Source: Candidatus Pacearchaeota archaeon RBG_13_36_9 (lineage in GTDB: Archaea > Nanobdellota > Nanobdellia > Pacearchaeales > GW2011-AR1). Taken from it: a stretch of 6,865 nucleotides of DNA. The DNA lies in contig MFWN01000004.1 of assembly GCA_001786395.1 (NCBI GenBank), forward strand, positions 1 to 6,865, written 5' to 3'. Both the position numbers and the translations under genes were made by a program. The notes under the pieces are model-generated. The model made no database searches. It saw nothing but the letters and a program-made list of their open reading frames with translations, and was not told the origin of the DNA. Shown piece by piece: positions 1-4,177 of the stretch. How positions within the stretch are numbered: position 1 is the first letter of the stretch; every line of letters starts with the position of its first letter.

Positions 1-24
1 ACCAGCATATTAACTTAAAAGTAG

Positions 25-38
25 TATTGGTACCAATA
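25..38. promoter_or_regulatory. 14-bp perfect palindrome, candidate operator of the AbrB-like gene
   Basis: TATTGGTACCAATA is a perfect palindrome ending two bases before the TATA-like box of the AbrB-like gene. Swapped-hairpin AbrB proteins dimerise, and small regulators often repress their own gene, so an autoregulatory site is a reasonable inference. The right half, TACCAATA, recurs at 2047-2054 in the promoter of the ribbon-helix-helix gene. Nothing here proves binding. Confidence 0.5.
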
Positions 39-39
39 A

Positions 40-49
40 TTTTAAATAT
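40..49 (+). promoter_or_regulatory. TATA-like box for the AbrB-like gene
   Basis: TTTTAAATAT is centred about 25 bp before the ATG at 70. That is the spacing from an archaeal TATA box to a leaderless start, and it supports both the promoter and the choice of ATG. Confidence 0.6.
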
Positions 50-69
50 GCCTTATACTTAATGATTAC

Positions 70-234
70 ATGAAAGTTCAAAGGCAGTTTGTTAATAAAA
101 GGGGAGATAAAAGTTATTATAAATATGTAATTGTTGTTCCTCCAGAGCTCATTAAAGAAGCAGGATTTAAAGAAGGCGATAAGTTGGAAGCTGAAGTTAA
201 AAAAGGGGAGATAAAACTGAAGAGAAAGGGATAA
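70..234 (+). CDS. AbrB/MazE/SpoVT-like swapped-hairpin DNA-binding protein (54 aa)
   Basis: This short ORF encodes a 54-residue basic protein. Residues 19-53 match the swapped-hairpin pattern of AbrB/MazE/SpoVT proteins: a hydrophobic strand and proline turn (YVIVVPPELIKEAG), then the FKEGDKLEAEV turn-strand, then a last strand ending KGEIKLKRK. Such proteins bind DNA as dimers, as transition-state-type regulators or as antitoxins. No toxin gene lies directly next to it; the next gene is a Cas4-like nuclease 65 bp downstream with its own TATA box. There is no Shine-Dalgarno; the TATA box 25 bp upstream suggests a leaderless mRNA. The C-terminal half recurs, diverged, at 1936-2016. AAAAGGGGAGATAAAA occurs twice inside the gene (97-112 and 201-216) in different reading frames. 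The fold assignment is fairly secure; the target is unknown. Confidence 0.8.
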   Translation: MKVQRQFVNKRGDKSYYKYVIVVPPELIKEAGFKEGDKLEAEVKKGEIKLKRKG

Positions 235-270
235 ACAAATAATATTTCTGGATAAAATATAGACGGAAGG

Positions 271-280
271 TTTATAATTT
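271..280 (+). promoter_or_regulatory. TATA-like box for the Cas4-like gene
   Basis: TTTATAATTT is centred about 25 bp before the ATG at 300. The frame is open back to a stop at 240-242 but has no other ATG, and no Shine-Dalgarno precedes 300, so a leaderless transcript beginning at or next to the ATG is likely. Confidence 0.55.
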
Positions 281-299
281 TGAGGACATTGATTCTTTT

Positions 300-1733
300 A
301 TGGATTCAAGAAGAAGCTTAGTAATCCAATTTAGCCAAAATGCTAAATTTGAGTCTAATGAGAGTATTGCAGGCATCTTTAGGAAACAGTTAAAAAGCAT
401 AACTCGACCAGATAAACTTCCTGATAAATACTTTTTTTTAAAATCATTATGTAATCCTACTGAGGCGTATTATTCTTATATTAATCCGGACATTGAAAAA
501 ACAAAAGAACTTTCAATAAAACTCGAATGGGGGAAACAATTACATAAGCTTTCTGTTTTCTGGTTTGAACTGCTGCCCAGTTTCAGAATTCATGAAGGAA
601 AGATAGACGGAATTCATGTGGGAGTTCCTGGTGTAAGGGGGAGCGTTGATTATTTTATAGGAGATTCTATATTTGAGTTAAAGACAAAGTATCGGCTACC
701 CGAAAATGAAGAAGAAATTTTTGCATATTTTATTCAAGATTTGGAGCAATTAGCATTTTACGCTATTGTTCATCCAGAAAATCCAAAAACAAATTACCTT
801 GTTTTTTTGAAGGATTCCCCGCCGTATAACCTTAAAGCGTTTAAAGTCGTAATTAAAGATTTAGGGAAAATAAAGTCTTTGCTAATAACAAGAATTAATT
901 CGTTGAAAGAAGCGATTCTAAAAAAGGATCCATCAAAACTTGAAAAATGTAGATATTACAATAGAAATTGTATTTATCAACAAAGAAATATTTGTAATTG
1001 TGAGAATCTAAATCCTATTTCTAATGACCTGATTAAAAAATCAGTTGAATTAACTTTTGATGAGGAAATGACAAAAGCTTTAGAAGATACACAAAAAAAT
1101 AGAAGTCTACCAAAAGATTTATATTCTGTTTACAATGTACTCGCCCCTAGAAAGTATCTTGGAGTTAAAAAAGAGCAGATTGAAAAATTTGAGCCCGAAG
1201 AAGGAGAAAACAAAAAAGAGATTTATGAATCTATAATGTGGAGACTTATTCTTGAGTTAAAATTCAATTTAAATTACTTGCTTAAACCAGAGTTCAAGAA
1301 TTTATTAGTTGAACCTCGTTTAATAATTCCATTTCGGTGGACAAATCTAAAATCTTCAGCAGATCTTGAAGGAGAAAAAATCCCGTATATATTCAAGGTT
1401 AGTAATTCAATGGATACAAGAAAGCCAAATGAGTATTACCTAGCGGAATTAGGGGTAATTTGTTCAGTTTATAATAAAAAAGCAGGGTTAATAATAATTA
1501 TCTACCCAGAACTTAATGATTTTATTCAGGTTTTTGAAGTAAAATACAATAATATTGAACAAATATCAAAAGATGTTAAGGAGCTTATTAATTTATTGGA
1601 AAAGGAAGATGTGAATTACTTGGATTTGCCTCCTTGCATAGGGTTTATGAATGATAAGAAAACTTGTCCTTTAATGGATACTTGCAATTCGGGGGGAGGA
1701 GCAGGATGTTGTCCTGGGCATGTTCCGAAATAG
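300..1733 (+). CDS. Cas4/RecB-like PD-(D/E)XK nuclease with Fe-S cysteines and a second, degenerate nuclease-like half
   Basis: The N-terminal half reads as a Cas4/AddB-type nuclease. It has a cysteine in the usual N-terminal position (C51, in LCNPTEAYY), a G-x3-H motif (G78-H82), the catalytic D117 in GVRGSVDYF, E126-L-K128, and a Q150LAFY154 motif. It ends in a cysteine group C217, C224, C232, C234. One early plus three late cysteines is how Cas4 and AddB hold a 4Fe-4S cluster. Residues 310-477 seem to repeat the plan in worn form: D355, then IFKVS at 364-368 where E-x-K would be expected, YYLAELGVICSVY near the QxxxY position, and C446, C456, C462, C470, C471. Cas4 is normally about 200 residues, so 477 fits two units. 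Such enzymes cut or resect DNA ends; the second half may be structural. No cas1, cas2 or repeat array is visible, so the name cas4 is not warranted. A 53-aa membrane protein gene follows 41 bp downstream, probably in the same transcript. Confidence 0.8.
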   Translation: MDSRRSLVIQFSQNAKFESNESIAGIFRKQLKSITRPDKLPDKYFFLKSLCNPTEAYYSYINPDIEKTKELSIKLEWGKQLHKLSVFWFELLPSFRIHEGKIDGIHVGVPGVRGSVDYFIGDSIFELKTKYRLPENEEEIFAYFIQDLEQLAFYAIVHPENPKTNYLVFLKDSPPYNLKAFKVVIKDLGKIKSLLITRINSLKEAILKKDPSKLEKCRYYNRNCIYQQRNICNCENLNPISNDLIKKSVELTFDEEMTKALEDTQKNRSLPKDLYSVYNVLAPRKYLGVKKEQIEKFEPEEGENKKEIYESIMWRLILELKFNLNYLLKPEFKNLLVEPRLIIPFRWTNLKSSADLEGEKIPYIFKVSNSMDTRKPNEYYLAELGVICSVYNKKAGLIIIIYPELNDFIQVFEVKYNNIEQISKDVKELINLLEKEDVNYLDLPPCIGFMNDKKTCPLMDTCNSGGGAGCCPGHVPK

Positions 1734-1757
1734 GTGAGATAAGGCTGAGGAAAAATG

Positions 1758-1766
1758 AAAGGAGGT
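1758..1766 (+). promoter_or_regulatory. Strong Shine-Dalgarno for the 53-aa membrane protein
   Basis: AAAGGAGGT sits 8 nt before the ATG at 1775. It is one of the best matches to the archaeal anti-Shine-Dalgarno in the window and decides the start of an otherwise easily missed gene. It also implies translation inside a longer transcript shared with the Cas4-like gene. Confidence 0.75.
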
Positions 1767-1774
1767 AGAATAAA

Positions 1775-1936
1775 ATGGGTTGGGGAAAAATAATCTTCTT
1801 TGGAATAGTAGCACTAGCAACCTTGGGACAAACCATTAACGACTGGGCAAATTTAGATAGCTTAGGAAAATTGTTCATGGTCGTGCTAATTATAGGCTTT
1901 GCTGGATTAACCTATTCTGCTGTACAAGAAAAATAA
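1775..1936 (+). CDS. Small two-helix membrane protein (53 aa)
   Basis: The ORF has a strong Shine-Dalgarno and encodes a hydrophobic protein with two likely membrane segments, about residues 5-19 (KIIFFGIVALATLG) and 33-50 (LFMVVLIIGFAGLTYSAV), joined by a short polar loop with acidic residues (INDWANLDSL). I recognise no family. It lies 41 bp after the Cas4-like gene with no promoter-like box between them, so co-expression is likely. Its stop codon TAA runs directly into the remnant of an AbrB-like C-terminus in the -1 frame. Either the gene was inserted into, or recombined with, an AbrB-like gene, or, less likely, a frameshift at the A-rich end (GAA AAA TAA) adds the AbrB tail. Confidence 0.65.
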   Translation: MGWGKIIFFGIVALATLGQTINDWANLDSLGKLFMVVLIIGFAGLTYSAVQEK

Positions 1937-2016
1937 TTAAAGAAGCAGGCTTTAAAGAAGGAGATAAGCTTGAGGCTGAAAGCAAGAAAGGGGAGATAAA
2001 GTTAAGGAGACTATAA
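1936..2016 (+). pseudogene. C-terminal remnant of a second AbrB-like gene
   Basis: In this frame the DNA encodes IKEAGFKEGDKLEAE followed by SKKGEIKLRRL and a stop. By hand alignment it is identical to residues 28-53 of the AbrB-like protein at 70-234 in 23 of 26 positions. About seven codons differ only synonymously and three change the residue, so the copy diverged under selection as a paralogue before it lost its N-terminus; it is not a fresh duplication. There is no ATG in the open stretch upstream (frame open from 1861), and the N-terminal strand is replaced by the membrane gene. It overlaps the stop of that gene by one base. It is most likely a dead fragment, unless a -1 frameshift reaches it. 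Confidence 0.7.
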
Positions 2017-2032
2017 TTCTGCAACGAAAGAT

Positions 2033-2060
2033 TTAAATAGTTCTGTTACCAATAAATATT
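2033..2060 (+). promoter_or_regulatory. Promoter of the RHH-HNH operon
   Basis: Two TATA-like elements lie here. TTAAATAG at 2033-2040 begins a 17-bp stretch, TTAAATAGTTCTGTTAC, that is repeated exactly before the acetyltransferase-like gene (5997-6013). AATAAATATT at 2051-2060 lies 25 bp before the ATG at 2081 and would give a leaderless start. TACCAATA (2047-2054) is the half-site of the palindrome upstream of the AbrB-like gene. Which box is used cannot be told from sequence. Confidence 0.55.
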
Positions 2061-2080
2061 ATCTAATATTATATGGTAAA

Positions 2081-2383
2081 ATGGAAAAGGAACAGAAAAC
2101 AATTCAATTAGGGCTTAGAATTGAAAAAGAACAGCTTGAAAAAATAGAAGCACTAGCTGGGTTTGAGAAAATCGATAAGATGGCTTGGATTAGGCGTGCA
2201 ATTGCAGATTCCATAGGCGATGTTGAGGATCAAATGGAGGATGCAGCAATTGAAGATTATATCTGGGCGAGAATAGATGAAAAAAGATTAAAAGAAGCAA
2301 CAAGAATGAATAGTATTCCAGAAGACCTGAAAAAAGCCAGGGAAGATACCCTTAAGGGCATAATCAAAGGGAGGAATAAATAA
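2081..2383 (+). CDS. Ribbon-helix-helix (CopG/VapB-like) DNA-binding protein, antitoxin-like
   Basis: Residues 6-14 (KTIQLGLRI) form the strand of a ribbon-helix-helix fold. Residues 15-27 (EKEQLEKIEALAG) form helix 1 and residues 31-46 (IDKMAWIRRAIADSIG) form helix 2 with the usual W-I-R-R-A-I packing. RHH proteins dimerise and insert the paired strand into the major groove. The C-terminal part is charged and helical (YIWARIDEKRLKEAT, then IPEDLKKAREDTLKGI), like the toxin-binding tails of archaeal VapB-type antitoxins. The next gene is one base downstream and encodes an HNH nuclease rather than the usual PIN toxin. No start lies upstream in frame, and there is no strong ribosome site. ATGGCTTGGATTAG within it (2180-2193, MAWIR) is repeated at the start of the HNH gene. 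Confidence 0.75.
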   Translation: MEKEQKTIQLGLRIEKEQLEKIEALAGFEKIDKMAWIRRAIADSIGDVEDQMEDAAIEDYIWARIDEKRLKEATRMNSIPEDLKKAREDTLKGIIKGRNK

Positions 2384-2384
2384 A

Positions 2385-2618
2385 ATGGCTTGGATTAGAA
2401 AAAACAGAAACGGATATCCTATCAACCGGAATGGAGACTTGATACATCGAAATGTAGCAGAGAAGAAGATAAAAAGGCCGCTTAGAGACGGAGAAGTAGT
2501 GCACCACCAAGATGGAGATAAAACCAACTTTAGAAGAAGTAATCTCTCTGTAATGAGCAGACCCTTTCATTCCAAATTGCACAATAGAATGAAGAAGAGA
2601 AGAAGTTTTTGGGATTGA
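2385..2618 (+). CDS. Small HNH endonuclease (77 aa)
   Basis: Residues 34-66 carry an HNH motif of the type found in phage and homing nucleases: DGEVVHHQDGDKTN with H40-H41 and D43, then R51, N53-L54, VMSRPFHSKLH with H62 and H66. The position after N48, often a second Asn, is Phe here. The family makes metal-dependent cuts in DNA, as homing, packaging or toxin enzymes. The N-terminal 30 residues are basic (RKNRNGYPINRNG) and could bind DNA. The gene starts one base after the RHH stop, with AAAGGGAGG (2366-2374) 10 nt upstream as ribosome site, so the two are translated as a pair; this suggests the RHH protein controls or neutralises the nuclease. Its first codons are the same 14 bp as RHH codons 34-38. 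Confidence 0.75.
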   Translation: MAWIRKNRNGYPINRNGDLIHRNVAEKKIKRPLRDGEVVHHQDGDKTNFRRSNLSVMSRPFHSKLHNRMKKRRSFWD

Positions 2619-2621
2619 AAA

Positions 2622-2843
2622 ATGAACAGGAAAAAAGATGAGTTTTCTACTATAATTTTTGAATGGATAATGTTTTTTAAAGCGCCTTCTATAATTTTAT
2701 TGGTAACTATTGCTTTTGCAAAAGTGATGTATGAACTGGGAGGTATTGGTTGGATGATTTATGCCCTAATTCTTGGGATAATCTGTGAAGTATCATCTAT
2801 TTTGAGCCTTTTTTCTCGAACTAAGAAATATTTTAAAAATTAA
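2622..2843 (+). CDS. Small two-helix membrane protein, third gene of the RHH-HNH operon (73 aa)
   Basis: The protein has a polar N-terminus (MNRKKDEFST), a hydrophobic stretch around 10-34 that includes PSIILLVTIAFAKVMY, a GG turn, a second hydrophobic stretch at about 43-64 (GWMIYALILGIICEV and SSILSLF), and a basic tail RTKKYFKN. Two membrane helices are likely, with both ends probably in the cytoplasm by the positive-inside rule. I recognise no family. It starts three bases after the HNH stop, without a clear Shine-Dalgarno, so translation is probably coupled. A membrane partner next to a small nuclease is unusual for a plain toxin-antitoxin pair. Confidence 0.65.
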   Translation: MNRKKDEFSTIIFEWIMFFKAPSIILLVTIAFAKVMYELGGIGWMIYALILGIICEVSSILSLFSRTKKYFKN

Positions 2844-2854
2844 GGCCGTCTTAA
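2840..2854. terminator. Weak inverted repeat between convergent operons
   Basis: TTAAGGCCGTCTTAA has a 5-bp stem and 5-nt loop. It spans the stop of the membrane protein gene and nearly fills the 15-bp gap before the stop of the minus-strand nuclease gene. It may act as a shared terminator; the stem is short, so confidence is low. Confidence 0.25.
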
Positions 2855-2858
2855 CTCT

Positions 2859-3653
2859 TTACACTCCTTCAAAGAACTTAACTGCAAAATTGCAGAAGTC
2901 TATTATTACATTTTTATCGAGTTCGAACTCTTCACGATCCCCTAGATAATTATGGGGGCTAGGGCTCACGGTCTTTCCGGACATCAGTTCTTTGTAAGTT
3001 ATGCATTTTATATGCTTTTTTGATACAACAATAAAATAGCAGTTTTCAAAAGGATACTCTTTTGACAGTTCATCCCTTGAAAATTCTTCATTGGCCCTAA
3101 ATTTTACTTCGATAAAATAAACTTCTCCTTTATTTTTTCCGCTGTTGCTTTGGATGACAAAATCAGGCATTCTACGGATATTATCTGCAACATCCCCTCT
3201 TACTCCTTTTAATAGTTTCATAACTCCAGGAACAGTATTTTCCATGCCGTACCTAAAAACATTATAACCAAGATACAAAAATAATTCTTCAATAAGCGTT
3301 TCTGCGATACGCCCTTTTATCATATTTTCCTGATACCATTTTTCCTTAGTAGAAAGACTGTTGTTCCCTGTATGCTGGTGCCTCATGCATAGGGCTTTTC
3401 CAAAATTTTTAAGAGAATATTCATATACTTTTTCGGTTATTTCTTCTTTGCAAACTTCGCATGAGCTAGCTTCGGGTGTTTTTATTAAATCTTTCCCCAT
3501 CATAGAATTATTGCATTTTTCGCATACCCTTTGGCTGGTATCATATGGGCCTCCAAAGTCCGTATAAATTATGTCTCCAGAGATAATTTTCAGTTCTTCT
3601 GGTTCGAACATTTTTCCGCAACGGCTGCAAGCTCTCTTTCTAATCCGATCCAT
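2859..3653 (-). CDS. Zinc-finger PD-(D/E)XK nuclease-like protein (264 aa)
   Basis: The N-terminal 95 residues hold two metal-binding knots: C9-x2-C12 with C44-x2-C47, and C65-x2-C68 with C89 and H92 or H94. The second part looks like a restriction-enzyme fold. It has a helix with E118 (KGRIAETLIEELF), a LGYNVFRYG strand, then P163-D164 (RRMPDFVI) and E182-V-K184 (VYFIEVKFR), giving the D...E-x-K triad of PD-(D/E)XK nucleases, followed by a strand ENCYFIVV and a conserved-looking C-terminal part (CITYKELMSGK, FCNFAVKFFEGV). Expected activity is metal-dependent DNA cleavage guided by the fingers, or cleavage of branched or modified DNA; the substrate is unknown. GGAG lies 5 nt before the ATG, and TTTATAAA (3708-3715) may be its TATA box with a leader of about 33 nt. 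No methyltransferase gene is visible, so it is not an obvious restriction system. Confidence 0.75.
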   Translation of the reverse strand: MDRIRKRACSRCGKMFEPEELKIISGDIIYTDFGGPYDTSQRVCEKCNNSMMGKDLIKTPEASSCEVCKEEITEKVYEYSLKNFGKALCMRHQHTGNNSLSTKEKWYQENMIKGRIAETLIEELFLYLGYNVFRYGMENTVPGVMKLLKGVRGDVADNIRRMPDFVIQSNSGKNKGEVYFIEVKFRANEEFSRDELSKEYPFENCYFIVVSKKHIKCITYKELMSGKTVSPSPHNYLGDREEFELDKNVIIDFCNFAVKFFEGV

Positions 3654-3658
3654 TTTAA

Positions 3659-3715
3659 CTCCAAGAACTCTTCTTCCTTTTAGGGATTATGTTATAAGGA
3701 TTTATGGTTTATAAA
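3659..3715 (-). promoter_or_regulatory. Promoter and ribosome site of the minus-strand nuclease gene
   Basis: Read on the minus strand, TTTATAAA (3708-3715) is followed about 25 bp later by the expected start site, and GGAG (3662-3659) lies 5 nt before the ATG. The TATA box overlaps the 3' end of the radC remnant. Being palindromic it could also fire toward the plus strand, but no convincing plus-strand gene follows. Confidence 0.45.
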
Positions 3716-3791
3716 ATGTTTGGTTTGAAGCCCCGAACTTCAAAAATCTTTCTCTTGGTTGTGAAGATGCCGGAAGATCTTTGATTTTCAT
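3702..3791 (-). pseudogene. radC: N-terminal stump of a RadC (UPF0758) gene
   Basis: The minus strand encodes MKIKDLPASSQPRERFLKFG, then ASNQTFYKP and a stop, 29 residues in all. The first 22 match the opening of RadC-family proteins (I-x-D-L-P...P-R-E-R-L...K-x-G-A), which continues in intact genes into a helix-hairpin-helix and a JAB-like metal domain of roughly 220 residues. Here similarity stops after GAS, where LSDxELL would follow. The stump keeps a TATA-like box (3811-3822) 25 bp before its ATG, so it may still be transcribed. It is most likely the leftover of a deletion or replacement. The identification rests on a short but characteristic motif. Confidence 0.7.
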
Positions 3792-3810
3792 GGTCTAATA
3801 AATAAATGAG

Positions 3811-3822
3811 TATTATTTATGC
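3811..3822 (-). promoter_or_regulatory. TATA-like box of the radC remnant
   Basis: On the minus strand GCATAAATAATA is centred about 25 bp before the remnant's ATG at 3791, the same leaderless spacing as the intact genes in the window. This suggests that the stump keeps its original promoter. Confidence 0.5.
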
Positions 3823-3850
3823 TTTATTATACTCTAAGATAAAACTAAAG

Positions 3851-3872
3851 AAACGATAATTCCCTATCGTTT
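3851..3872. repeat. Perfect 8-bp inverted repeat with 6-nt loop
   Basis: AAACGATA, loop ATTCCC, TATCGTTT. It lies between the two gene stumps, 13 bp past the stop of the nuclease stump on the minus strand. It could be a transcription stop for that stump, an operator, or the scar of an inserted element. An overlapping GATAGATA follows at 3873-3880. There is no adjacent T-run strong enough to settle it. Confidence 0.45.
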
Positions 3873-3885
3873 GATAGATAAAAAT

Positions 3886-3996
3886 TTACAGAAGGATTAA
3901 ATACTTAAAACCCCTATAATTACTTCCGCCTACTTTTCTGTAAGTTTGAAATGTGTCTCCATCAAGGACTCGCTTTACTGTTCTTCTGATTGTCAT
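3886..3996 (-). pseudogene. N-terminal stump of a staphylococcal-nuclease-like (thermonuclease) gene
   Basis: The minus strand encodes MTIRRTVKRVLDGDTFQTYR, then KVGGSNYRGFKYLILL and a stop (36 residues). VKRVLDGDTF is the first-strand signature of the SNase/thermonuclease family, in which the Asp pair helps bind calcium, and YRKVGGSNY resembles the following hairpin. Intact members continue with a V-R-L-x-G-I-D-x-P-E strand holding the catalytic arginine and run to about 130-200 residues; here similarity ends after NY and a stop follows nine codons later. The fragment cannot be active. It lies in tandem with the radC stump, same strand and also cut after its N-terminus. Confidence 0.7.
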
Positions 3997-4070
3997 CTTA
4001 TTTTTTGAAGTGAATTTAATATCAGATATAGCAAAACAGGGCTTTTAAGGATTATTGTATTGTAGTTATA

Positions 4071-4098
4071 TATAAGGATATCAATCATTATAGGATAT
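4071..4098 (+). promoter_or_regulatory. Direct repeat upstream of the wHTH-PIN promoter
   Basis: TATAAGGATAT (4071-4081) and TATAGGATAT (4089-4098) lie 18 bp apart, start to start, and end 14 bp before the TATA-like box of the wHTH operon. Two near-copies on one face of the helix fit an operator for a dimeric winged-helix protein such as the one encoded downstream. In such AT-rich DNA this could be chance. Confidence 0.35.
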
Positions 4099-4112
4099 AA
4101 TGTATAGAAATG

Positions 4113-4120
4113 TTTATAAA
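4113..4120 (+). promoter_or_regulatory. TATA-like box of the wHTH-PIN operon
   Basis: TTTATAAA is centred about 25 bp before the ATG at 4142, not the ATG of the winged-helix gene at 4171. If transcription follows the leaderless pattern of the neighbours, the mRNA begins on the start codon of an 11-codon leader ORF. Confidence 0.6.
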
Positions 4121-4141
4121 CTCATCTTTTGTTAAGCTAAT

Positions 4142-4177
4142 ATGAAAAAAGAAAGGGGGTTGATAATTCTATGGTAG
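4142..4177 (+). CDS. Leader peptide ORF (11 aa) overlapping the winged-helix gene
   Basis: ATG at 4142 opens an 11-codon frame, MKKERGLIILW, whose TAG stop (4175-4177) lies just inside the downstream gene: CTATGGTAG holds the ATG of the winged-helix gene and the Trp and stop codons of the leader. The leader also contains AAAGGGGG (4152-4159), the only ribosome-site-like sequence for the downstream ATG. A ribosome starting leaderless at 4142 would cover that site and finish on the next start, which could couple or throttle expression. It may simply be an accident of a 29-nt untranslated leader; the peptide itself is not recognised. Confidence 0.45.
   Translation: MKKERGLIILW

Noticed and set aside
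1..8. ATG at 8-6 on the minus strand as start of a divergent gene
   Set aside because: Only eight bases are inside the window and no box stands at the right distance; nothing can be said.
300..1733. Calling the first large gene cas4 and the region a CRISPR locus
   Set aside because: No repeat-spacer array, cas1 or cas2 is visible, and the protein is more than twice the length of Cas4.
1755..1793. 12-codon ORF (MKGGRIKWVGEK) around the ribosome site of the membrane gene
   Set aside because: Its ATG has no promoter or ribosome site of its own, and it overlaps the start of the membrane gene without a sensible coupling layout.
1645..1878. Minus-strand open frame of 77 codons
   Set aside because: It is antisense to the end of the Cas4-like gene and to the membrane gene, both of which have motifs or a strong ribosome site; it has no promoter or family features.
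2288..2582. Two minus-strand open frames opposite the RHH and HNH genes
   Set aside because: They mirror recognised RHH and HNH coding sequence, overlap each other in different frames and have no start signals.
3361..3567. Plus-strand open frame of 68 codons
   Set aside because: It lies wholly opposite the zinc-knot part of the minus-strand nuclease gene, whose CxxC pattern shows the real frame.
3716..3784. 22-codon plus-strand ORF behind TTTATAAA
   Set aside because: It is antisense to the radC stump; the TATA match is palindromic and the ATG is too close to it.
3950..3988. 12-codon plus-strand ORF in the thermonuclease stump region
   Set aside because: It is antisense to the recognisable VKRVLDGDTF coding sequence and has no support of its own.
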